A stretch of 64,000 bases of DNA from Hymenobacter puniceus (GTDB lineage: Bacteria; Bacteroidota; Bacteroidia; Cytophagales; Hymenobacteraceae): positions 248,001-312,000 of the forward strand of contig NZ_JACSCX010000005.1 in NCBI RefSeq assembly GCF_014333525.1, written 5' to 3'. The first letter of the stretch is position 1, and every line of letters starts with the position of its first letter. Of this stretch, positions 25,476 to 33,140 are shown in pieces. The notes under the pieces are model-generated. The model saw only the letters and a program-made list of their open reading frames with translations, searched no databases and was not told the DNA's origin. The translations under genes and the position numbers were made by a program.

Positions 25476-27161
25476 TTATTCCATCAAAACCAGAGCTGGT
25501 TTGTACGCCTGGGCAGCGCTGGAGAGGGTATTCCGGTTCGGTATGCCAGCTCCCAAACTGTCCGGCGCTTGTAGCTTAATTGGTACTAATCGAACCCGGG
25601 GCTCTGCCAGCCGGGCGAGTTGCCGGTTGAGGATGGTGGCCGTAGCAGGCGTAAGTACCCACGCCACATCGGGCCGGGCTGTTAACCGGCGCAGGCTTTC
25701 GGCGAAGTGGCGCGTGCCTGTAAGCTGCTGCCGCCACGCCGCCTGCGAAGGGTGCAGCGTAGTCCAGCCCATGACAGGCATGCGGTGCGAACCAAGGCGC
25801 GCTGGCTCGGCAGACGATTTGCCTTCCGTGAAGGGCGACTCAGCTTTGTACGTGGCCTCGAAAGCGTCGGATACGACTAGCCGTGGCGCCGGGCGGCCGG
25901 GCTGCTGAACAAGTTGCATAAGCCGCTGCCGCTCAGCCTGATTTTGCTGCCGCTCCTGCCCTAGCACGGAGGCCCGGTGCAGCGTTTTGTAGGCGTAGGG
26001 CCCGGCCACCAGTGCCAGCGCCCCCAGCAGCACCCACGGAGCGCGGCGGCCGGCGGCGGGTAGCACTGCCGCCAGATTGCCCAGCAGCCAGATATCAAGC
26101 AGGGGCAGTGCAATGCGCGGCGGCAGCTTCAGCACTGCTGCCAGGCCAAGCAGCATGCCCACAAACAGCAGTTGCACCAGCCAGAAGCCCCGGGTCCGGC
26201 CGGCGGGAGCCTTCCTTATCAGCCAACAGCTGGCGGCCAGCAGCACCAGCAGCGGGAAATAGTCGCGCAAGAGCTGCGGCAAAGCCAGCCCGAGCTTCTG
26301 CGGCGCCACAACACGCAGGAAGTAGCTGGGCGTAGGCAATGGTGCAGCGCGGGCAAAAAAGCCTTCATTTACCACTGTGGAATCAGCAAGCAGCCAGTGC
26401 TGCGCGGCAGCCAGCCCAAGGCTGTCGGGCGGAGTTAAGGTGGCAGCCGCGGGTTGGTACAGCTGAAAGTCCAGCAGATTGGACTTCAGCACATCGAGGC
26501 GACGAAAGGTGACGGCGGCAGGGCTCCAGGTTAGGTTCAGCCAGAAAGCCCCAACCAGTGCCCAAGTAGCAGCGCCACCCAGCACTGGCAGGGCCTGCCG
26601 GCCAGCCAGCCACCAGGCTCCCGGCGTAGCGGCCAGCAGCCCCAGCAGCGCCGCGCTGGGCCGGATCAGCCAACTCAGCCCAAATGCCAACAAGCCCAGA
26701 CCCACTGCAGCCCGGCTGGCGGGACGCTGCGCCGCCGTCAGCACTCCTATGCCCGTCAGTAGCATCGGCACCCGAACGTAGTTGAACCAGAAGCCGTGCT
26801 CCAGCCAGGCCGTGAGGAAAAACAGCACAAGCACCACCGTAATCCAGGCGCCAGGCAACTTATTCAGCAGCAGCCGGTCAAGGAAAGTGAAGGCGCCGAC
26901 CGTGGTGGCATACAGCAGGCCGTAGAGCAGCAGCGCGTACCAGGGCACAGCCGGCGCCACCTGATAGAGCCAGCTCAGGCCGGCACCCAAACCATGAAAA
27001 TACAGGTGCAGATCCGGAACGGGTGCGGCCGCCGTGGCGCCGCGCAGCAGCAGGATGATGGCTGCATCGTCGTTGGTTTCCCAATAAGCCCCCAGCCCCC
27101 AGCCCACTGCCAGCAGCAGCAGCGCCGGCAATAGCACCCGTCGGAATAGCGTGACTGGCAT
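25476..27161 (-). CDS. Polytopic membrane protein, GT-C-like (unknown substrate)
   Basis: A 561-residue protein with about ten hydrophobic segments in the first 400 residues and a soluble C-terminal part of about 160 residues. The first loop contains the acidic W-E-T-N-D-D-A (about 27-33), which recalls the catalytic acidic loop of GT-C glycosyltransferases. It is not recognised as a named family. An earlier Met (27182) is possible. It lies beside another GT-C-like gene, a GT2 and a flippase, which suggests a role in surface glycan assembly. Confidence 0.7.
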   Translation of the reverse strand: MPVTLFRRVLLPALLLLAVGWGLGAYWETNDDAAIILLLRGATAAAPVPDLHLYFHGLGAGLSWLYQVAPAVPWYALLLYGLLYATTVGAFTFLDRLLLNKLPGAWITVVLVLFFLTAWLEHGFWFNYVRVPMLLTGIGVLTAAQRPASRAAVGLGLLAFGLSWLIRPSAALLGLLAATPGAWWLAGRQALPVLGGAATWALVGAFWLNLTWSPAAVTFRRLDVLKSNLLDFQLYQPAAATLTPPDSLGLAAAQHWLLADSTVVNEGFFARAAPLPTPSYFLRVVAPQKLGLALPQLLRDYFPLLVLLAASCWLIRKAPAGRTRGFWLVQLLFVGMLLGLAAVLKLPPRIALPLLDIWLLGNLAAVLPAAGRRAPWVLLGALALVAGPYAYKTLHRASVLGQERQQNQAERQRLMQLVQQPGRPAPRLVVSDAFEATYKAESPFTEGKSSAEPARLGSHRMPVMGWTTLHPSQAAWRQQLTGTRHFAESLRRLTARPDVAWVLTPATATILNRQLARLAEPRVRLVPIKLQAPDSLGAGIPNRNTLSSAAQAYKPALVLME

Positions 27162-27188
27162 TTTTTTGGTGACAGGTGACAAAGGAAG

Positions 27189-27400
27189 AACGTCATTCCG
27201 ATCCTGCGAGGAATCTCGCGTGCTGACGTTGTGCAGTAAATGTACGTTGCAATACAGCTGCGAAACGACTGCATGCGGGCTGCTGGCATCGACTTATACT
27301 CAGAACTGGCAATTGCAAACTTGCCCTGGAGTAGCCGCAGGCCTAGTTCCTCACCGCAAGAACGTCAGCCCGCGAGATTTCTCGTCTTTGCTCCAGGCGC
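27189..27400. repeat. Palindromic intergenic element (AACGTCATTCC / GAATCTCGCG family)
   Basis: GAGGAATCTCGCGTGCTGAC (from about 27209) through GTT is repeated inverted at 27360-27382 with two mismatches. Left of it is AACGTCATTCC (27189-27199), the core also found at 30162-30198. The element occupies the divergent spacer between the two polytopic membrane genes. Confidence 0.8.
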
Positions 27401-27478
27401 AATACGCTCGGCAAGATGGTCTTCCTTACCTGTTAACTCACCACCTCAACACCAGCTACCCCCTACTCACTTAATCCT

Positions 27479-27486
27479 CATCTTTG
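27479..27486 (+). promoter_or_regulatory. -7-like box (CATCTTTG) directly before the GT-C gene start
   Basis: CATCTTTG deviates from TAnnTTTG at the first base and ends 5 nt before the GTG at 27492, the same spacing as at the aspartokinase gene. Suggests a leaderless transcript. Confidence 0.35.
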
Positions 27487-27491
27487 CTGAT

Positions 27492-29159
27492 GTGAATGAC
27501 CGTTTGCTTTCCCGTTTTCCCACGCTGGCTTTAGTGCTGGTGCTCGTCGTAACGGCGGCCTTTTTCGTGCTTGCCCACGAAGGCCTCTACGACCTCGACG
27601 ACTACCTCTACGCCCGCTACGCGCACATGCTGGCCAGCGGCACCTACCGCCCCCTCCCCGACCCGCAGCACCTCCTCCACGACCCGCTACAGGAGCGCCT
27701 GCTGATTTTTGGGCCAGTGGCAGTGCTCTACCGGCTGCTGGGTGTGAGCATTATCAGTACCACGCTCTGGCCGCTGTTGTGTACACTGGGTTGCGCCGTT
27801 GTTATCTGGCAGCTGTACCGGCGGCGCGAGCCAATGGTGGCGGCCGGGGCGCTGCTACTGCTGGGACTGCACTACTTCACGCTCAACCTGAGCACCTACC
27901 TCTACCCCGACAACATCCTGATGTTCTGGTGCCTGGCGGGGGCAGCTGCGCTGGTGGCAGGGCGGCGGCAGGGGCAGCTTAGGCCTGCAGCCTGGGGCGC
28001 AGGCTTTGCTGTCCTGAGTTTTGCGGCCCTGCTGAGCAAGGAAACCATTGTATTCTACTTACCCTTCTATCTGGGGTTGCTGGCGCTGGATGCCTGGCGC
28101 CGGCAGCACGGCCGGTTCTGGCGCATGGCCCTGCTGACCGGCGTCGGCCTGCTGGCTGCCTATCTGCTGTACTATCAGCTGCTCACCGGCGACGTGCTGT
28201 ACCGCTACCACATCATCGAGCAAACCAACGCCTACATGCGCGACGGCAACTATGTGCAGGGCCGCGCGGGCGCGCTACTCGGCCGCGTAACGTGGGAGCC
28301 GCTGGCGTTTTTTGTGGCGCTGGGCATGGGCGTGATGCTGGTGCTGGCAGCTGCAGCCGGCTTCGGACGCCGCCATCAGCCCGGCCCGGCCGGAACCACT
28401 GCCTCATCTGACGAAGCCGGCTACTGGGTGGCGCTGGCAGCCAGCACGTTGGCCTTCTACTGGTGGGGCAGCACCTCGCTGCACGAGTACAACCCGATTT
28501 CGTTGCAGGCGCGCATGGTGACGCCGCTACTGCCGCCATTGGCTGTGGCAGCGGGGTTTGGCCTGCGCAACCTGTGGCAGACCGGGCGCGGAAGTTGGGT
28601 GCTGGGGCTGTTATTGCTGGGCTTTGCGGGCTGGCTGCACAATGGGGTTTCGGTGCTGTATGGTGGGCTGGGCTTGCTGCTGCTGGGCATAGCCGGGCTG
28701 CCGCGCCCCATGCCGGGTTGGCTCACGCCGGGCACATCAGGTTTTGGGGCGCTGCTGCTGAGTGTGTTGGCGTTGCTTCTGTTGGTGCGGCCGGTGTACT
28801 ATTTGCGCAAACCCAGCGTGTCGGCCCATTTTGCGCAGGCCCGGCTGCTGAAAACTCATCTGCCAGCAAGCCAGCGCGGCATAGTATTCACGGATGATTT
28901 TCTGCTGCGGCACGCCGACTTCTACTACGGCTTCCGCCCCACGCCCGGCTTGCGCTACGAGCGGTTTGCCCGGCGCGACTCCGTAGCCCACCGACCCGCC
29001 GACAAGTCGTGGCTGCTGCTCAACCGCGCTACCCTCCGCAACGGTGAGCTAACCCGCCTGCTCATCCACTACTCCGCCGATTCCATGCTTGCCTGGTTTC
29101 CGCGCCGCCGGCTGGTGGCGCAGGATGGCCCGGTGGAGTTGTATGAGGTGATGAGGTGA
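27492..29159 (+). CDS. GT-C family glycosyltransferase-like membrane protein
   Basis: A 555-residue integral membrane protein with about eleven hydrophobic segments and a soluble C-terminal portion. The first periplasmic loop has HEGLYDLDDYLYARYAHML; the paired acidic residues are typical of the catalytic site of polyprenyl-phosphate-sugar-dependent GT-C enzymes (ArnT/PMT type). FYLPFYLGLLALDAW and LHEYNPISLQARMVTPLLPP follow. The acceptor is unknown. GTG at 27492 is taken as start because upstream in-frame sequence belongs to a repeat element. The stop lies in an octad array with TGA stops. Confidence 0.78.
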   Translation: MNDRLLSRFPTLALVLVLVVTAAFFVLAHEGLYDLDDYLYARYAHMLASGTYRPLPDPQHLLHDPLQERLLIFGPVAVLYRLLGVSIISTTLWPLLCTLGCAVVIWQLYRRREPMVAAGALLLLGLHYFTLNLSTYLYPDNILMFWCLAGAAALVAGRRQGQLRPAAWGAGFAVLSFAALLSKETIVFYLPFYLGLLALDAWRRQHGRFWRMALLTGVGLLAAYLLYYQLLTGDVLYRYHIIEQTNAYMRDGNYVQGRAGALLGRVTWEPLAFFVALGMGVMLVLAAAAGFGRRHQPGPAGTTASSDEAGYWVALAASTLAFYWWGSTSLHEYNPISLQARMVTPLLPPLAVAAGFGLRNLWQTGRGSWVLGLLLLGFAGWLHNGVSVLYGGLGLLLLGIAGLPRPMPGWLTPGTSGFGALLLSVLALLLLVRPVYYLRKPSVSAHFAQARLLKTHLPASQRGIVFTDDFLLRHADFYYGFRPTPGLRYERFARRDSVAHRPADKSWLLLNRATLRNGELTRLLIHYSADSMLAWFPRRRLVAQDGPVELYEVMR

Positions 29160-29219
29160 TGAGGTAAAAAAACGAAAGCCTTCATTACTTCATCACTCTA
29201 TTACCTCATCACTCCATCA
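29142..29219. repeat. Octad stop-codon arrays at convergent gene ends
   Basis: On the plus strand TGATGAGG units start at 29149 and 29157, the latter being the GT-C stop, followed by TAA at 29165. On the minus strand five octads of the form TRATRRRG run from 29219 (the GT2 stop) to 29180, with TGA or TAA at 29219, 29211, 29203, 29195 and 29187. Both gene ends therefore carry stops in all three of their frames. Confidence 0.9.
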
Positions 29220-30125
29220 CTTCCTGATTTTCAGATAGGCCCTGATACTGTGTTCCACCAAACCCGCGCCACCTAACTCGCGCAGCAGGGCGTACAGGTC
29301 GCGGGCTGCGGGGAGGTTGCCCCACCGGGCGGCCTGGCGAAGTTCCCAGCGTACGCGCTCAGTCAGCGCCTGGCGCTCGGCACTGGTGCGGCACAAAGCG
29401 GCAGCTTTGTGGCAGATGCGGGTGGTAGACGCCACCAGCGGGTCGCCGGGCCGGTAGGCCTGCACCGACATGGAGCGCGGGTGCAAGCGTTTTTCAGTCA
29501 GGATTTCATCCTGGTAGCTGAACTGCCAGTTGCGGGAGGCACGCACCCAGAAGTCGAAGTCCTCGTAGGCCAGGCTTTCATCGTAGCCGTGCAGCTGCTC
29601 CAGCGTCGCGCGCCGCATCATCATAGACGGCGCACTAATGAAAAACCGGCGCAGTACGTCCTTGAACACCCAGCCCGATGCCGGTGCCGGCTGCAACGCG
29701 CCCCTGCCATCCGGCGCATGAAAGAGCCGCTGGAACTCTCCGGCCTCGCTGAGTAGGCGCACGTTGCCGTAGAGCATACCGTAGCTGGCATCCAGCTCCT
29801 GGAACCGTGCCACCTGCCGCGCCACCCGCTCGGGCAGCAGGATATCGTCGGTGGCGAAGTCGATGATGAACTCCCCCTTACTTTGGAAAAATGCCCGGTT
29901 GAAGGCCGCGCAGTTGCCTATGTTTTCGGGCAGGAACACCGTTTGCCAAGTCGGATGAGCAGCGGCGTACTCGCGCAGTACTGCCACACTGTCGTCGGTG
30001 CTGCCGTCATCCACCAGAAACACCTCCAGCCGCGGATACGTCTGCGCCAGAATAGAATCCAGGGCAGGGCGCAGAAAGCGGGCGTGGTTGTAGCACAGCG
30101 CCACAATGGTAACCAGAGGCGTCAT
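29217..30125 (-). CDS. Glycosyltransferase family 2
   Basis: A 302-residue GT-A fold transferase. The N-terminal VTIVALCYNHARFL and VFLVDDGSTDDS (with DDGS binding nucleotide-sugar) are classic GT2, with ATDD (113-116 region) as the DXD-like metal site and YEDFDFWVRASR in the acceptor region. No transmembrane segment, so cytoplasmic and likely membrane-associated. It neighbours a Wzx-like flippase on the same strand (72 nt apart), fitting a polysaccharide or O-antigen unit. Confidence 0.92.
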   Translation of the reverse strand: MTPLVTIVALCYNHARFLRPALDSILAQTYPRLEVFLVDDGSTDDSVAVLREYAAAHPTWQTVFLPENIGNCAAFNRAFFQSKGEFIIDFATDDILLPERVARQVARFQELDASYGMLYGNVRLLSEAGEFQRLFHAPDGRGALQPAPASGWVFKDVLRRFFISAPSMMMRRATLEQLHGYDESLAYEDFDFWVRASRNWQFSYQDEILTEKRLHPRSMSVQAYRPGDPLVASTTRICHKAAALCRTSAERQALTERVRWELRQAARWGNLPAARDLYALLRELGGAGLVEHSIRAYLKIRK

Positions 30126-30161
30126 TTCTTCTTTGGGGACAGGTGATGAGGTGACAAAATT

Positions 30162-30198
30162 AGAACGTCATTCCGAGTGTCGTGAGGAATGACGTTCT
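30162..30198. repeat. Short palindrome AGAACGTCATTCC
   Basis: AGAACGTCATTCC (30162-30174) is exactly inverted at 30186-30198, reaching the stop codon of the flippase gene. It could act as a weak terminator without a U-run. The same core is found at 27189. Confidence 0.85.
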
Positions 30199-31502
30199 CA
30201 TCTAACCTGCTCCCGCAACCAAAACCGCCGGAAATACCAGCCGCACCAGAGCAGCAGCACGCCGTGGCGTAGCGCGGAGGCCCATAGGGCTCCTACCAGA
30301 CCTACCCGCGGCAGCAACAATGCCAGCGCCAGCGCATACAGCACCGCCGAGGCTGCCTGCAGCGCCACGTAGCGTCCCACGCGTGCCTGCGCCATGAGCA
30401 CCATCACCAGAGGCCATGCCACAAACCGCAGCCAGTCGCCGAGCAGCTGGGGGGCCAGCAGGCTGGCGGCCGCCCCGAAGCGGGCTTCAAACAGCAGCGG
30501 CAGCAGCCAGTGGCGCAGCACGTATAATAGTCCGAAACCAGCAGCCAGCAGCGGCACCAGCACCCTAAGCACTGTGCGCACCCAGGCACGCTGGGCGCTG
30601 GGCTGGGGCGCCAGCGACGCCAGCCGCGGGTAGTACACGCTGCTCATTACGGCGGTCATTACCATGGTATAGTTGTCGGAGAGCTTGGCCACGGCTTGCC
30701 AGAGGTCGGTTTCGGCGAGGCTGAACTGCCGGATGAGCAACTCCCGCACCGCAAAGTCTATGGCTTTACCGAACAGCAGCAGCCCTACTGCCATCAATAG
30801 GAAGCGCCCCAGGCCGCGTAGCGCGGCCTGGCTTAGGCGGCCCGGCCACAGTGGCGGCAGCAGCCCGGCCCGGTGCGTCAGCCAGCTGGCCGGCAGCAGC
30901 GTGGCGCCCTGCGCCAGCAAATACGCCAGCAATGCCGTGGTGGCCGTACCACCATTGGCCAGCACAACTGCCACGGCTGCCGGCCCCAGCAAGCTCAACG
31001 CCACCGTCAGGCCGATATAGGCGCGAAGCTGCCGGGCGGCCAGCAGCACGGACCCCAGCAGCGCATAGGCCGTGAGTTGCGCAATTCCCAGCCCAAACAG
31101 CACCACCCAGCCCGCCGAGGGTTGAAACACGCCAACCAGCGGCCCCGGAAACACCAGCAGCATCCCCAGCCCGAGCAGCAGCGCGGCCCCATTCAGCACC
31201 AAGGCTGCCCCCAGCCAGGCCCGGTACCGGCCGGCGCGGGCTGGCAGCGGCGCCAGGTACTTCACCAGGCCCACGTGCGTACCGTCGTTGGGCAGCGTTG
31301 TAAACAGGGCCATCAGGTTCTGGAAGTGTGCCAGCAGCGTGAGGCCGCCGGGGCCGCCGTACACGGCCAGCAGCTTGTTCAGCAGCAAAGCTCCCAGGGC
31401 GCGTGCCACCACTGCCACACCCGAGCCTACCGAACCCCGCACAAACTGCGCGGCGGGCGGCGCAGAAGCAGGCAGGGCAACAGAGGAACGAGATGCTGGC
31501 AT
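30198..31502 (-). CDS. Wzx-like oligosaccharide flippase (MATE/MOP superfamily)
   Basis: A 434-residue membrane protein with about twelve predicted transmembrane segments. The start resembles O-antigen translocases: VRGSVGSGVAVVARALGALL, then LLNKLLAVYGGPGGLTLLAHFQNL. Such proteins flip undecaprenyl-linked oligosaccharide across the inner membrane. Clustered with GT2 and GT-C genes. The spacer to the divergent corA gene is 74 nt. Confidence 0.85.
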   Translation of the reverse strand: MPASRSSVALPASAPPAAQFVRGSVGSGVAVVARALGALLLNKLLAVYGGPGGLTLLAHFQNLMALFTTLPNDGTHVGLVKYLAPLPARAGRYRAWLGAALVLNGAALLLGLGMLLVFPGPLVGVFQPSAGWVVLFGLGIAQLTAYALLGSVLLAARQLRAYIGLTVALSLLGPAAVAVVLANGGTATTALLAYLLAQGATLLPASWLTHRAGLLPPLWPGRLSQAALRGLGRFLLMAVGLLLFGKAIDFAVRELLIRQFSLAETDLWQAVAKLSDNYTMVMTAVMSSVYYPRLASLAPQPSAQRAWVRTVLRVLVPLLAAGFGLLYVLRHWLLPLLFEARFGAAASLLAPQLLGDWLRFVAWPLVMVLMAQARVGRYVALQAASAVLYALALALLLPRVGLVGALWASALRHGVLLLWCGWYFRRFWLREQVR

Positions 31503-31576
31503 AGGCTACAAAAGTACGCCTGCCAACTTTCTCCCCACCTTCTCGCGTACATTGGGCGCAATCCGCCTCCCCATCT

Positions 31577-32785
31577 ATGGAATCCGCCACTTCTACGGAC
31601 CCGGCCGAGCTCCTGCTCGCGTCGCCCGATCTTGCTGCCGAGTCTGAACCCAACAACCGCCATTCTGTATCCGACCACGCCGATACGCGCCTGGCACGTG
31701 AGGCACACGTCGGCCAGCGGCCGGGCACGCTCACCATCCGCGCCGGCTCGCTTAAGCCGCGGCTGTTTCTAATTTCCTACGACGAAAACTCCTGCGTAGA
31801 ACACGAATACGACGACTACCAGAAGCTGCTGGCCTATTTCCGGGACCACCCCGAACTGCGCCACTGGATTGACGTGCGCGGCTATGATGATCTGGAGTTG
31901 ATGCAGCACATCATGGCCGACTTCGATTTGCACCCGCTGCAGATGGAAGATGTGCTGGGCGACTACCAGCGGGCTAAAGTGGACGTTTTCGACGACAACC
32001 GGCTGTTTCTGGTGTCGCGCATGACGGAGTTCACCCAGCTGCTTGAAATCGACGACGACCAGCTCTCCATTTTCACCGGCCCCAACTATGTGCTTACCTT
32101 CCAGGACGACTACGTAGACTGCCTCGACACCGTGCGCCAACGCATCCGGTCGGGCTTCAGCCAGATCAAGCGCAAGCCGCCACTATACCTGGCCTATGCC
32201 CTCACCGACGTGGTGCTCGACCAGTACTACCCTACCATGGCCGCCATCGGCGACTATATCGAGAAGCTGGAAGACCGGATTCTGCAGGACCGCCCCGACC
32301 GGCGCGTGCTGGGCAGCATTCTGCGCACCAAAAAAGATATTATCCGGTTTCGCCGCTTTGTATACCCGGAGCGCGAAAAAGTAGCTGAAATCCTGCGCAT
32401 GCCCGACGAAATAGTACCCGAGGAAATGAAGGTCTACTTCCGTGACTGCTACGACCACGCCATTCAGGCCCTGGATTTGGCGGAAAGCTACCGCGAATCG
32501 GTGACGAGCTTGGTGGATCTGTTTATGTCCAACCAAAGCAACCGCATGAACGAGGTGATGAAAGTGCTGACCATTATCAGCTCTATCTTCATCCCACTCA
32601 GCTTTGTGGTAGGCCTCTACGGCATGAATTTTCAGCGCGAAAACCCCGATGGCAGCATCAACCGCCTCAATATGCCCGAGCTATACAGTCCGTGGGGCTA
32701 CCCGGCGCTGCTGGCCGTGCTGGCCGGCATTGTGCTGGTTCAGATGGTGTATTTCTACCGCAAAGGCTGGCTTACAAACAGGTGA
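31577..32785 (+). CDS. corA: Magnesium/cobalt transporter CorA
   Basis: A 402-residue CorA channel. The long cytoplasmic domain (to about 335) has the family stretches IDVRGYDD, HPLQMEDVL and YLAYALTDVVLDQYYP. Two C-terminal transmembrane helices flank the selectivity motif YGMNF, followed by the usual loop and second helix ending in basic residues. A TACATTGG box (31549-31556) 20 nt upstream resembles the -7 element. About 50 N-terminal residues are extra and low-complexity. Confidence 0.95.
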   Translation: MESATSTDPAELLLASPDLAAESEPNNRHSVSDHADTRLAREAHVGQRPGTLTIRAGSLKPRLFLISYDENSCVEHEYDDYQKLLAYFRDHPELRHWIDVRGYDDLELMQHIMADFDLHPLQMEDVLGDYQRAKVDVFDDNRLFLVSRMTEFTQLLEIDDDQLSIFTGPNYVLTFQDDYVDCLDTVRQRIRSGFSQIKRKPPLYLAYALTDVVLDQYYPTMAAIGDYIEKLEDRILQDRPDRRVLGSILRTKKDIIRFRRFVYPEREKVAEILRMPDEIVPEEMKVYFRDCYDHAIQALDLAESYRESVTSLVDLFMSNQSNRMNEVMKVLTIISSIFIPLSFVVGLYGMNFQRENPDGSINRLNMPELYSPWGYPALLAVLAGIVLVQMVYFYRKGWLTNR

Positions 32786-33140
32786 TATTATGTATATGAT
32801 CTAAGCCTTTTTTGAACTCAGGCCCGGCACTTTAACTTTCTGGCACCGGCTACTTATCCACTGCTTCCGCCCTACTCTGCTTAAGCCCACTGCTAGCGCC
32901 ACGTGCATCAGGTGCGTTATCAGCGCACTTGCCATTGCTACGTGTTTTTCCGGCACACTCCAGCACGTCTGCGGGCGGTAACCTGCTTACTGAACTCACA
33001 CCAATACAACGCGTGACGGTGCGGCACATGCGTTATTTACTGTTCAGATTTGGCGTTTCCGCCGCTTCTGTTTGGTGAAATCTTCGTATTTATGTAGCAC
33101 CCGGCGTATCTCAGTTGAGTCTACCTGCCCCGCAATCAGC
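32786..33140. other. Intergenic region before the sensor kinase
   Basis: No gene, terminator or clear repeat recognised. TTTG at about 33071 lies near TATTTATG at 33088, a weak promoter-like arrangement for the kinase gene. Confidence 0.3.

Noticed and set aside
25565..25595. A stretch resembling part of a tRNA (TAGCTTAATTGGT)
   Set aside because: No acceptor stem or full cloverleaf could be formed and it lies inside the coding region of a membrane protein.
30766..31772. Overlapping open frames of about 300 codons on both strands over the flippase gene
   Set aside because: Both lack hydrophobic or domain patterns; the flippase frame has clear transmembrane periodicity and family similarity.
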